Below the pieces are notes generated by a model that was given only the letters and a program-made list of their open reading frames with translations, made no database searches and was not told where the DNA came from. The translations under genes were made by a program, and so were the position numbers. From Thioalkalivibrio sp. ALJ21 (GTDB lineage: Bacteria > Pseudomonadota > Gammaproteobacteria > Ectothiorhodospirales > Ectothiorhodospiraceae), in assembly GCF_000378605.1 (NCBI RefSeq), contig NZ_KB905158.1:186001-250000 (forward strand): a stretch of 64,000 bases of DNA. Direction: 5' to 3'. Positions 24,254 to 31,806 of the stretch are shown in pieces. Every line of letters starts with the position of its first letter. Position 1 is the stretch's first letter.

Positions 24254-24975
24254 AGCCGGAGCCTCGGGCGGGCAGGGGGTGCCGGCGCTGCCTGTTCGTC
24301 CGCGCACACCCGGTGCAACTGCCCGGCTCGCGCATGGATCACCGAAGGGCCCCAGGCCTGAACCAGACCCTCGATAAGCTTCTTCTGCCGCCTTAAATGC
24401 GGCGCGTCGAGATGACCTTCACTCAGCTTTTTCTCCGCGCTCGCAACGAGGCGGCTGGCGGTATCGAGCGTCAACAAAAACGGCTCCGAAAACTCAAGGA
24501 TCGACACCCCAGGCTGATAGCTGACAACGGTCGGCAGCCCCCATTCCCGTGGGGCATATTCATTGCAAAAATCCGCCAAATTGCGCTGAAAGCTCGGCAT
24601 CCATCTGGCTTCACCTTCGTATATGGCAAACGAGACAGGCAAAGGGGTGTCGGTATTAGGGATGAGGACCACATGATATTGATCTGCCCTTGTTCGCCTC
24701 TCCCTCCCTTTCTGTAAAGGCTCAACCTCTGTGTTGGCCCCAAGAAAGACATTCCCAGTAGACGGCAATGCATTTTTATGTGAGCCCCATACCGATTGGG
24801 TCTTGATCCATGCCTCCAGAAAGGCGTCGCCGTCCGGGGCCAGGCGCTCCATTTCCTGCGCCATTCGAATCAATCGGGCCGCGCTATCCGCCAGGCCATT
24901 GGGGCAATGGGCATAACCGTGGGCGCCTGCCACCCGGTAATCCACAGAGAAACCCCGATCGGCTCGTTCATCCAT
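24250..24975 (-). CDS. Tagged hypothetical protein, family D
   Basis: The ATG at 24975 follows GAGGAT at proper spacing. The 241-residue protein has S-A-A-R-L-I-R-M-A-Q-E-M near residue 30, L-A-D-F-C-N-E-Y-A-P-R-E-W-G-L-P-T-V-V-S in the second half, and a C-terminus P-P-A-R-P-R-L-R-L. A region of about 20 residues before the tag is Ala/Pro-rich, consistent with a flexible linker. Its stop overlaps the next gene's start. Confidence 0.83.
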   Translation of the reverse strand: MDERADRGFSVDYRVAGAHGYAHCPNGLADSAARLIRMAQEMERLAPDGDAFLEAWIKTQSVWGSHKNALPSTGNVFLGANTEVEPLQKGRERRTRADQYHVVLIPNTDTPLPVSFAIYEGEARWMPSFQRNLADFCNEYAPREWGLPTVVSYQPGVSILEFSEPFLLTLDTASRLVASAEKKLSEGHLDAPHLRRQKKLIEGLVQAWGPSVIHARAGQLHRVCADEQAAPAPPARPRLRL

Positions 24976-24979
24976 GTCG

Positions 24980-25558
24980 CTAGATCCTCGGGCGAGGGCG
25001 AGCGGTCGGGCTGGGGCCGGCCACTTCTTCACTCAGCGCATCCGCCTGGTGCTTTGCCAGCGCCGCTCGCCACTTGTGGGCGAGGCGGTCATAGCGGCCG
25101 GATTTGTTGTTGCCAGGCGACAGGCGCTCCATCTCCATGAGGATCTTGCGCGCATTATCAACGGTTGCTATCGAGGCCGTATCCGCGGGGCCATCGGGGT
25201 TCGCGAATTGCGCCTCCACTAGATAGGCGTGCTTCATCTGTTTCGCATGACTGTTGCAGAAAACGACGAGACTTTGCCGCAGATCCGGGCCCATCTGGAT
25301 CCAGTACCGCCCTCCGGCGTCGCGCGTGATCTCGCGAACCTGATCGAGGGCCGACGACGGCTTTTCAGGCGGCTCGGACTCGATATTGGCTCGAATGAAG
25401 GCGTAGGCAAGCCCGCCTTTTCGCCGGGACATCTCTCCGATGCCGTTGTCATCCACGGCACTCAAGGCATCGACCGCCTTGACGATCATTTTGGCCTCGG
25501 CCGCCGGACCGCAATGCGGAATCCCGATGTCGACGCCTTCGATTCGGTAATAGATCAC
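24980..25558 (-). CDS. Tagged hypothetical protein, family D (first of the block)
   Basis: The GTG at 25558, six bases after GGAGGG, is preferred to an earlier GTG. The 192-residue protein has A-K-M-I-V-K-A-V-D near residue 22, A-Y-A-F-I-R-A-N-I-E-S-E-P in the middle and L-V-V-F-C-N-S-H-A-K further on. It resembles the gene at 30891 more than its neighbours (both have [A/P]-F-I-R-[A/G]-N-[I/V]). It ends T-A-R-P-R-P-R-I. It opens the five-gene family D block, though a small membrane gene precedes it. Confidence 0.8.
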   Translation of the reverse strand: MIYYRIEGVDIGIPHCGPAAEAKMIVKAVDALSAVDDNGIGEMSRRKGGLAYAFIRANIESEPPEKPSSALDQVREITRDAGGRYWIQMGPDLRQSLVVFCNSHAKQMKHAYLVEAQFANPDGPADTASIATVDNARKILMEMERLSPGNNKSGRYDRLAHKWRAALAKHQADALSEEVAGPSPTARPRPRI

Positions 25559-25586
25559 TGGATACCCTCCCACTCCTTGGCCGGTC

Positions 25587-25871
25587 TCAGCTCAGCCCTT
25601 CTTTGCCCCTTCGGACTCGATCAAGGAGTCGACTCATTCTCAGCAGCTTCAGAAGACTCCCCGTCACGAAGGCGATGCTAGCGAAGGCAAACACGGAAAC
25701 GAGGGCCAGATAGTTCTGCAGTCCGCCAGACAGGACGAACCCACCCCTGTGCGCCTGCAAGCTCACAGCGATCAACGCCATCACGAGAGCCAGACTCATC
25801 AGCGCGAGACCGAAGGACAGATTGACCAGGGTCTCCAGTTTCTGATTCTTGATGCTGTCTTCGCCTTCCAC
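25587..25871 (-). CDS. Small membrane protein with two helices
   Basis: The longer frame begins inside a promoter-like sequence, so the GTG at 25871, with GGAG nine bases upstream, is favoured. The product has about 94 residues and two hydrophobic segments (L-S-F-G-L-A-L-M-S-L-A-L-V-M-A-L-I and Y-L-A-L-V-S-V-F-A-F-A-S-I-A-F-V) separated by a short polar loop, and a basic C-terminus. It is divergent from the membrane gene at 25960. Not tagged, family unknown. Confidence 0.65.
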   Translation of the reverse strand: MEGEDSIKNQKLETLVNLSFGLALMSLALVMALIAVSLQAHRGGFVLSGGLQNYLALVSVFAFASIAFVTGSLLKLLRMSRLLDRVRRGKEGLS

Positions 25872-25904
25872 GAATCTTGTCTCCTCGCCAAATTCCACGA
25901 AGAG

Positions 25905-25921
25905 TATCATATGTGATATTC
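25905..25921. promoter_or_regulatory. Partly palindromic TATCATATGTGATATTC motif between divergent genes
   Basis: The motif ATCATATGTGAT is nearly symmetrical and lies between the membrane-protein genes at 25871 (minus) and 25960 (plus). The plus-strand reading gives TATGTGATATTCT, the same -10-like element seen near 8951. It could serve either gene or both. Confidence 0.45.
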
Positions 25922-25959
25922 TTAACGCTCAACGATTAACCCCCGGTAGAGGCCATGCC

Positions 25960-26439
25960 ATGCGCACACCCCTATCTCCTGATCGGCCAGATGGAGACGA
26001 TCCGGCCGGCATTGGCTTTGCGATTGGCCGCCATCTTTTTCTTCTGGCAACCCTGCGCCACGGAGGCGCAGGCTTTCCACTCACCCCTCGTTATGGCTGG
26101 ATGCTCGTCATCCCGCTTCTTTTGGTGGCGGTGTTTCTCGCGCATCAGCGCCATACCATCCTGGGGGGAGGGGACGCGGACCTCCTGCAGTGGTTTAACG
26201 GCTTAGTTCTGTTTACCGCAGTGATTGCCTGGCTGGCCTGGCGGCTATTGGGCTCCAACCCTCTAGGCATCGGCTGCGCATACCTACTCATCAGCATCTT
26301 CGCTGACACGCTTGCGATCGGGGGCGGTCATTTCGCGGATATCGAGGTCCTGATTTCCGTTTACGAACTGATGATGATCGGGGCGCTCTTCCTGAATGCG
26401 TACTTAGCCCGTCGATCACTCGATGAAACGAGGATCTGA
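25960..26439 (+). CDS. Multi-pass membrane protein (159 aa)
   Basis: The ATG at 25960 is chosen, with TAGAGG upstream. The protein has about four hydrophobic stretches: around W-M-L-V-I-P-L-L-L-V-A-V-F, L-V-L-F-T-A-V-I-A-W-L-A, I-G-C-A-Y-L-L-I-S-I-F, and L-M-M-I-G-A-L-F-L. The remainder is short loops, including H-Q-R-H-T. There is no tag. The next gene starts three bases after its stop. A competing frame at 25955 has poorer composition. Function unknown. Confidence 0.55.
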   Translation: MRTPLSPDRPDGDDPAGIGFAIGRHLFLLATLRHGGAGFPLTPRYGWMLVIPLLLVAVFLAHQRHTILGGGDADLLQWFNGLVLFTAVIAWLAWRLLGSNPLGIGCAYLLISIFADTLAIGGGHFADIEVLISVYELMMIGALFLNAYLARRSLDETRI

Positions 26440-26441
26440 CT

Positions 26442-26885
26442 GTGGAGCCTAGCAGCCCTAATCGCGATCACGCCCTCAAGGCCGGTGACTGGTTTCAGCT
26501 CGAAACCGGCGAATACGCCGACCGAGCCTACGAGGGCCTGTTTCGCGCGCAGCGCGCATTCGATCTCACTCAGGTGGCCAACAGCTTTATGCGAGACCGG
26601 GCGGAGCGTGCGGTTCTGCACGATGAGCTGGACCCGAGAACACTCGGGGGATACGAGGCACACAAGGCCTTCTGCTCATTTCTGGAGTCCCGGGGATACG
26701 CCAAACGCCAGGAAGCACCGATCTTCAATCTCGGCAACGGGTGGGACGATTTCGCGCTGGCGACGATCACCCCATCCGAGGCCGCCCAGGAGGTCCTCCG
26801 CACGCGCCGGGATGCACTGACCCATGAGGTGGATGCCGAGGCGGTGGAGGCGGTTACGCGGCGGCGCAACCGGCTGCGACTCTAG
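26442..26885 (+). CDS. Tagged hypothetical protein, family C
   Basis: This 147-residue protein starts at GTG 26442. It has A-G-D-W-F-Q-L-E near residue 12, A-F-D-L-T-Q-V-A-N-S-F near 40, and a C-terminal E-A-A-Q-E-V-L-R-T-R-R-D-A-L helix, as in the genes at 9068 and 27048. It ends R-R-R-N-R-L-R-L. Both length and motif spacing match the gene at 9068. It is the first tagged gene of the 26.4-30.9 kb cluster. Confidence 0.82.
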   Translation: MEPSSPNRDHALKAGDWFQLETGEYADRAYEGLFRAQRAFDLTQVANSFMRDRAERAVLHDELDPRTLGGYEAHKAFCSFLESRGYAKRQEAPIFNLGNGWDDFALATITPSEAAQEVLRTRRDALTHEVDAEAVEAVTRRRNRLRL

Positions 26886-26947
26886 CCGCCCGAAACCCGT
26901 GCACCTCCCTTCAGAATCCGCCGCTTCCTCACGGAAACGACAGGCCT

Positions 26948-27034
26948 ATGACCGGCGAAACCAACGAATTGAGAGAGCGCGCCCAGGCGGGCGATGCCCC
27001 AAATCCGTCGGTACGCCCGCAGCCGCGGCTCTAA
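26948..27034 (+). CDS. 28-codon mini-gene ending in the tag
   Basis: A 28-residue frame starts at ATG 26948 and ends V-R-P-Q-P-R-L followed by TAA. The body (E-L-R-E-R-A-Q-A-G-D-A-P) resembles the A-L-x-x-R-x-x-A helix and linker that precede the tag in family C. It may be the surviving C-terminus of a deleted family C gene or a genuinely minimal tagged peptide. It sits between two family C genes. No strong Shine-Dalgarno is visible. Confidence 0.45.
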   Translation: MTGETNELRERAQAGDAPNPSVRPQPRL

Positions 27035-27047
27035 CCCAAGGAGAGAC

Positions 27048-27485
27048 ATGAGCGAGTCGATCATTCGCAAAGGTGACCTGTTCGAGATCGCCGTCGAGCA
27101 CGAGGAAGAACCCGCTGACACGCAGTACCTGCTGATCGCGAACCAAGACTTCAACCTCACTGAGGCCGCGGATGCGTACATGAAGGAGCGGGCACGTAAA
27201 GCGCTCGAGTCAACCGAGGAAGACTTCGATCTTATCTCGGAAAACGGAACCTCCCACGGAATGGAGTTTGGTGAGTACCTGCTCGCGTCTGGACTGAGCC
27301 GCGAAGCGGGCGCCCGCGTCTTCAGGGCCGTGAATGGTGACTTCGATTTCGCATTGTCGGGACTCACGGTTGAGGAAGCGAAACAGGCCGTTCTCAAAGA
27401 ACGCCAGCAGGCGCTCTGCAAGGTTGCGGAAGAGGGGGCTTGCAGCCCTGACCAGCCTTCGCGGCCAACACGGCCGCGGATGTAG
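27048..27485 (+). CDS. Tagged hypothetical protein, family C
   Basis: This 145-residue protein begins at ATG 27048 behind AAGGAGAG. It has I-I-R-K-G-D-L-F-E-I near the start, N-Q-D-F-N-L-T-E-A-A-D-A-Y near residue 36 and E-E-A-K-Q-A-V-L-K-E-R-Q-Q-A-L near the end, then a linker and P-T-R-P-R-M. The first 40 residues are the best match to the gene at 9068 and to the stub at 9525. It is strongly acidic apart from the tag. Confidence 0.84.
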   Translation: MSESIIRKGDLFEIAVEHEEEPADTQYLLIANQDFNLTEAADAYMKERARKALESTEEDFDLISENGTSHGMEFGEYLLASGLSREAGARVFRAVNGDFDFALSGLTVEEAKQAVLKERQQALCKVAEEGACSPDQPSRPTRPRM

Positions 27486-27492
27486 GGGCGCC

Positions 27493-28290
27493 ATGCGCAC
27501 GTCACCCCCGATCCCCCACCAGGACGATCTCCCGATGATCACCCCCCCGGGCGATCCCGGTCACACACCCTTCGCTGAGGATGACGGCAGAGTCGCCTGG
27601 CTCTTCATGCTTCGCGAAGACGCCGAGTTGATTTTGGACCCTTTCCTGTCGCCTATGGGGGCAAGGGGGCGCGAGCGCAACGCATGGAAGCTGGACACGG
27701 ACCTTGGATATCGGTTCCAGCCCGATGACCTGGGCGCGATCTCGCTGTTTCGTACGCGCCACCCGGACATCCGCGCCCTTCGTGTATATCCCTCGTCCCT
27801 GGATGTGCACGACACATGGGGCCGCCTGCCAATAAAGGTTCCGTATGACCTTGTGCAGAAGTATTCCTTCCGCGCTAGGCGCCCGGTTGGAACTGATGGC
27901 GTCAATTTGGCGAGCCAAGACACGACCACTACACCCAGAATGAGCTGGCGCTGGAGCACGCGCGCGCTCCGGCAAGACCGCAATGGGCCCAACGGCTGGT
28001 GGGGGCGGGTTCTGGAATTAGGGTACCCGGAGATTGAGGACATCCCGCATCCGAGGTCGTCGCCAAAAGAGATCGCGATGAATTGGTCTCGCGCTGATCT
28101 CCCGCTCTGCCCGCGGCTCACTCACGCCGATGTCGCGCTGGCAATGGAGAAGGCTCTCGCGAAAGCCGATTCCCCCCGTGCCCGGTGCCTGCGGCGCGCG
28201 TTCGATGCAGCCCGTGCGCGCCAGGCTCGGGATCTCGCTGAGCTGGCCACGGCGCCCCCCGCGCCCGCCCGCACGAGGGCCCGGCTTTGA
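27493..28290 (+). CDS. Tagged hypothetical protein, family A
   Basis: The ATG at 27493 gives a 265-residue protein that aligns over its full length with the gene at 11422. Shared parts are H-T-P near the start, V-A-W-[L/I]-F-M-[L/R]-R-[E/D]-D, P-F-L-S-P-[M/L]-G-A, F-R-T-[R/H]-H-P-[D/E]-I and D-T-W-[G/S]-R-L-P-I-[K/R]-V-P. The C-terminal R-C-L-R-R-A-F-D-A-A-R-A-R-Q-A helix leads to the end A-R-T-R-A-R-L. The degree of identity suggests duplication more recent than most family A pairs. Confidence 0.85.
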   Translation: MRTSPPIPHQDDLPMITPPGDPGHTPFAEDDGRVAWLFMLREDAELILDPFLSPMGARGRERNAWKLDTDLGYRFQPDDLGAISLFRTRHPDIRALRVYPSSLDVHDTWGRLPIKVPYDLVQKYSFRARRPVGTDGVNLASQDTTTTPRMSWRWSTRALRQDRNGPNGWWGRVLELGYPEIEDIPHPRSSPKEIAMNWSRADLPLCPRLTHADVALAMEKALAKADSPRARCLRRAFDAARARQARDLAELATAPPAPARTRARL

Positions 28291-29177
28291 GCGACCAGGA
28301 CCTCTATCCTCGTTTGGACGAATGCTTTGATCTCGAGGGCGCCGGGTTCGCTGCCTCGGCGCTGCGACAGGGCAGAGGGGTCGACGACTGGGTTTTTCTG
28401 CTGCGAGCGGATTTCGAAGCCCTGATCCAGCCCTACCTCATGGCAGTGGCAAACCATCAGTGGATCGCCGATCCCAGCCAGCTCGCGGAAGCACCCCACC
28501 CGCTGGACGGCCTGAGGTCGCTGGACCGAGCGGCATCCGTGTTTCGGCTCGAGGACCCGCGGGTGATGGCCATGCGTCTGACGCGCCCGGATCGCGACAT
28601 TCATGCCCCGGGCCCCGTGTCTGAAATCCTCTCGAGTCTGCCTCCCATTCAGGCGAACACCATCAAGGTTCTCCCGGGAGCGTTTACCGGAGAGGACCTC
28701 TCTTTTGGCTGGAAGCGCCGACCTGCGGGCGTACATGACGACCCGAAACAGCAGCGCCTGTCCGCAAGCGCCCGAACCTCGCGCGGTCGAGCGAGCCCGG
28801 TCTTTCCGACCATCCTCGCGGACATGGCTATCCACTGGATCAACCATCACGCGAGATCCGGCTCCTTTGAGGCACACGAACTTATCGAGCACATCCAGGC
28901 GCGAGCCCCTCAATCCGCCTGCTTTAGAGGTATCCAGGAGCCCATGCAATCGAAAAGCCTCGAGCTGGAAGAGAGTGAGCCGCTTGTTGCTCGAGATCTG
29001 AGCCGACTCCGTCACCAGGCCCTCACCAACCAGGATCGTTCCAAGGCGCAGCGGTTCTGGAACTTTGAAAGCTATCTGGCCGCGCTCGAGTCTCGCTTGC
29101 TGGCCAGGGAGATGAATGCGGCCGTCGACCAGCCCCGGAATGCGCGCGCCTCGTCAAAAACGAGGTCGCGCCTGTAG
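28287..29177 (+). CDS. Tagged hypothetical protein, family A
   Basis: This 296-residue protein starts at a TTG overlapping the preceding stop as TTGA. D-D-W-V-F-L-L-R-A-D-F-E-A-L-I-Q-P-Y occurs at residues 33-50, and L-P-P-I-Q-A-N-T-I in the middle matches the gene at 13031. It ends S-S-K-T-R-S-R-L, a variant tag with Lys in place of the first Arg. The gene before it also matches its counterpart upstream of the 13031 region, supporting duplication of a gene pair. Confidence 0.83.
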   Translation: MSDQDLYPRLDECFDLEGAGFAASALRQGRGVDDWVFLLRADFEALIQPYLMAVANHQWIADPSQLAEAPHPLDGLRSLDRAASVFRLEDPRVMAMRLTRPDRDIHAPGPVSEILSSLPPIQANTIKVLPGAFTGEDLSFGWKRRPAGVHDDPKQQRLSASARTSRGRASPVFPTILADMAIHWINHHARSGSFEAHELIEHIQARAPQSACFRGIQEPMQSKSLELEESEPLVARDLSRLRHQALTNQDRSKAQRFWNFESYLAALESRLLAREMNAAVDQPRNARASSKTRSRL

Positions 29178-29191
29178 CCCCCAAGGAAGAG

Positions 29192-29869
29192 ATGCCCATG
29201 CGATTCGACCAGAGCAACAACCAGGAACCCCTAGGCGGCGCCCTCGATCTTCTTACCGAGGATGCGAACAGCTGGGCGCGAGAGCATCTGTTTTCGGCCG
29301 TGGAGTCCGTAGCGGACGGCGGGTTCGATCCGGCCATCCTGAAATCGTCCTACATGGGCGAGGTCTCATTCCCCGCGGGCGACCCCGACTCCGCCTCGGT
29401 GACTCGGTTCTTGTTCCGGCTCCCGGGCCGAGGGGATCCGGGAATGCAATCGGCATTCTTTGAGATGACGGACTTTCTTGCCGACCACGGCGTCGTCTTT
29501 AGCGCGGTCGTTTCCGGGAGCGAGCCCGACAATCACGAAGAAGAGCCGACCATTCTCACAACCGGCCGATCTCGCCCGGATCACCACTTGATCGATCACC
29601 AGGAAGATTCGGTCAAAGGCCCCGGCTCCTGCTCGTTCTGCCTCGGTGACGCGCTCGAACTCGACTTCCTCAGGCCGTTTCCCATGTCCGCAGGGGACGG
29701 GCCCGGCCTGGCCTCGCTTGCGAAAGACCGCCCAAGCACGCCGGAATCCTATTTTGGGCAATCCGACGATCCCTGCGCGATCGCCATTGTTGCCGGGATC
29801 ACGCGCAAGGCAATGGCTGAGCAGGTGACTCCTGATCCGGGCGCGCACCGCTGCAGAGTCCGGATGTGA
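29192..29869 (+). CDS. Tagged hypothetical protein, family E
   Basis: This 225-residue protein is the intact member of family E. The ATG at 29192 is used because the relic at 20115 also begins M-P; an ATG at 29198 is better spaced from AAGGAAGAG. It has L-D-L-L-T-E-D-A-N-S-W-A-R near residue 16, V-T-R-F-L-F-R-L-P near 67, and a C-S-F-C-L pair near residue 150 that may bind metal. Its end, Q-S-D-D-P ... H-R-C-R-V-R-M, is recognisable in the relic. Function unknown. Its stop overlaps the next start. Confidence 0.82.
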   Translation: MPMRFDQSNNQEPLGGALDLLTEDANSWAREHLFSAVESVADGGFDPAILKSSYMGEVSFPAGDPDSASVTRFLFRLPGRGDPGMQSAFFEMTDFLADHGVVFSAVVSGSEPDNHEEEPTILTTGRSRPDHHLIDHQEDSVKGPGSCSFCLGDALELDFLRPFPMSAGDGPGLASLAKDRPSTPESYFGQSDDPCAIAIVAGITRKAMAEQVTPDPGAHRCRVRM

Positions 29870-30888
29870 CGGTGCCGGAAGAGTCCGCCCCCGGCCACCC
29901 CATGACCCCTCTGATGGAGGCCCTTTCTCGCGGGGGCGCCATACGTTACGAGGGGCGTTTTGGGCAGGTGGAGAACCCTCAGGTGAATGTCTCCCGCCTG
30001 GACGATATCGGGTGGCTTGATGGGGGCGATCTATCCCCTGGTCAGGCGGCAGCGGCGACCCGCGTTCTGGAGGCATTATTGGTCCCGCAGACCAGTCTGG
30101 CGTTGCCCGTCCTGCAGTCGCGCGGGGTGCTGCGGCTGCAAGCGGAAGACCCCTTGGATGTGTCGACCTCTGGCTGGTCGTGGGTACTGGATCACCAGAC
30201 GCGCCCCGGTCGCCTCCGCAGTCACCCGCGCAGGCATTCCAGCCGCCCGATCTCTTCTATGGACCCCGCGGTTTCCGGTCTTGCGGCCGCCGCTCCGATT
30301 CAGTCCCTAGCACGCTCTGCTGGCGATCCGGATCGACTGCTGCTTCGTTTGAAGTGGCACCTTGGGTCTCGCTACAGAGAGATCTGCAGCTACCCCAATA
30401 CGAGCAACCCACCGAACCCATGGGAGGTCCGTGAGCCAGCCCGTAGATTGACCGCTCTGAACACCAAGCTGGATGAAGGTCTCCGCGGCTTCTCACCCGA
30501 GACCTTCTTTGCTCGCCTGGTTGAGGCCGGCCATCTCAAGATCCCCGCGAGCATCACAACGATCCAGTCCGATACCGGCGATCCGGTTGAGGCACCGGGC
30601 ACGATGGTGCTGAACGAGCTCGAGCTGCTCTTCGAAAAGGACCCCAATGGGAACCCCCTGGGGTCTGTGGTGGTGGCCTGGAAGGTCACGGAGCATGAGT
30701 CGGCCGATACCTCCAGCGTCCCGGGTCACCTCTCAATGTCCTCCGACGCTCTCGCCAAGGCGGGGGTGAAGGGGGTGGAGGAGGCCTGCCGTAGCCTCGC
30801 CATTGGGAATCGAAGCAAGGCCTTGGCCGAAACCGCGCGCGAACCGCTAAGTGGAGCCAGCCACCGCAAGAAGCGCGTTCGGTTGTGA
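29866..30888 (+). CDS. Tagged hypothetical protein, family B (divergent)
   Basis: This 340-residue protein begins at GTG 29866 overlapping the previous stop. The N-terminus reads L-M-E-A-L-S-R-G-G-A, the family B pattern. The C-terminal region has a strand-helix arrangement similar to the genes at 0.3-4.2 kb but low identity. It ends H-R-K-K-R-V-R-L. It converges on the family D gene at 30891, with only two bases between the stops, which may limit read-through by antisense transcription. Confidence 0.75.
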   Translation: MTVPEESAPGHPMTPLMEALSRGGAIRYEGRFGQVENPQVNVSRLDDIGWLDGGDLSPGQAAAATRVLEALLVPQTSLALPVLQSRGVLRLQAEDPLDVSTSGWSWVLDHQTRPGRLRSHPRRHSSRPISSMDPAVSGLAAAAPIQSLARSAGDPDRLLLRLKWHLGSRYREICSYPNTSNPPNPWEVREPARRLTALNTKLDEGLRGFSPETFFARLVEAGHLKIPASITTIQSDTGDPVEAPGTMVLNELELLFEKDPNGNPLGSVVVAWKVTEHESADTSSVPGHLSMSSDALAKAGVKGVEEACRSLAIGNRSKALAETAREPLSGASHRKKRVRL

Positions 30889-30890
30889 CA

Positions 30891-31517
30891 CTACAGGCGA
30901 GGGCGCGACCTCACGGGCTCTGCCTGCTCATCGACCTGGGACTCCATCTCTTTCTTTCGCACGATCGCGAGGGAGGCCCACCAAGCGCCCGCTCGATCTA
31001 GAGAACTCTGGTGATTTACGTTTTCGGGCGGGAACTTCGCTGCGTCGAGCTCATAAGCGCGTGCTATCGCCTCGGCGGTCTCGTGCGTTGCCAATGTCAC
31101 CCGATTCGGTAGGCCAGATTCGCGAGCGATCACGATGTACGGTGTCTCGTTGTGGTCCCGGTGCGCATTGCAGAACTCGTGTAGCGGGGTGGGCGCAATG
31201 TCTTCTTCCATCCCGTCCCGATTAAGGCCACGAATCCAGGGCGTTCCATCCTCTGCAACAGACACCTCGTAATTCCAGGCGGCATCCTCATGACCTTCGT
31301 GCGCTCCGCCGCTGGCCATTTCCGCATCCACGTTCCCCCGAATGAAGGCAAAGGGCAGGCCACCTTTCCGCTGCTCCCGCGCATCCGGCGCCTTCGAATT
31401 AAAGACAGTATGGGCCTCGATCATGCGCACCATCCGTAAAGCCGCCCCTGAAGGGTAGTTATCGTAATGGCAGTAGAAGGTCGTGCCTTGTATGCCGTAT
31501 GTGGCCCGAGTGCCCAT
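30891..31517 (-). CDS. Tagged hypothetical protein, family D
   Basis: This 208-residue protein has an ATG behind AGGAGA. It carries G-A-A-L-R-M-V-R-M-I-E near residue 25, P-F-A-F-I-R-G-N-V-D near 55, and L-H-E-F-C-N-A-H-R-D-H-N-E-T-P-Y-I-V near 120, so it belongs to family D though it lies outside the five-gene block. It ends P-V-R-S-R-P-R-L, the same final seven residues (V-R-S-R-P-R-L) as the family B gene at 57443. Confidence 0.82.
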   Translation of the reverse strand: MGTRATYGIQGTTFYCHYDNYPSGAALRMVRMIEAHTVFNSKAPDAREQRKGGLPFAFIRGNVDAEMASGGAHEGHEDAAWNYEVSVAEDGTPWIRGLNRDGMEEDIAPTPLHEFCNAHRDHNETPYIVIARESGLPNRVTLATHETAEAIARAYELDAAKFPPENVNHQSSLDRAGAWWASLAIVRKKEMESQVDEQAEPVRSRPRL

Positions 31518-31749
31518 GCTGTCTCCTGAGATATCCGCAAGTCCGACGCTCCAAGCATCCAGGAACTCATTACTTGTTCTACGTCACCTGGATGCTCATA
31601 GGGTATCGGTTATGACGGATAGTATCCACACAAATTGCCGCTTAGAAGGATAGGATTCAGCCACTGAAGCCCGAAGATGCATGGGTTACAGGTCAATAGA
31701 TCCAGCCCACTGATATGGCCGCCCCGCGCCCTATTAACTTCAATTCGTA

Positions 31750-31778
31750 TTGTTTACGTATTGCGTTTGTAGTATAGT
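31750..31778 (+). promoter_or_regulatory. Promoter of the cytosine methyltransferase gene
   Basis: TTGTTT (31750-31755), a 17-base spacer and TATAGT (31773-31778) read toward the ATG at 31807. The preceding 230 bases (31518-31749) are AT-rich for the window and contain no gene I can support. Confidence 0.55.
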
Positions 31779-31806
31779 GTATTCATCGAAACAAGGGAGA
31801 AGGGAC

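Noticed and set aside
28122-29015. Minus-strand frame of 297 codons opposite the family A gene at 28287
   Set aside because: The plus frame has family motifs, coupling and the tag. The minus frame has no recognisable content.
332-30888. The tag as a conserved DNA repeat (for example attachment sites at gene ends)
   Set aside because: Arg and Leu/Met/Ile codons and stop codons differ freely between genes, so the conservation is at protein level.
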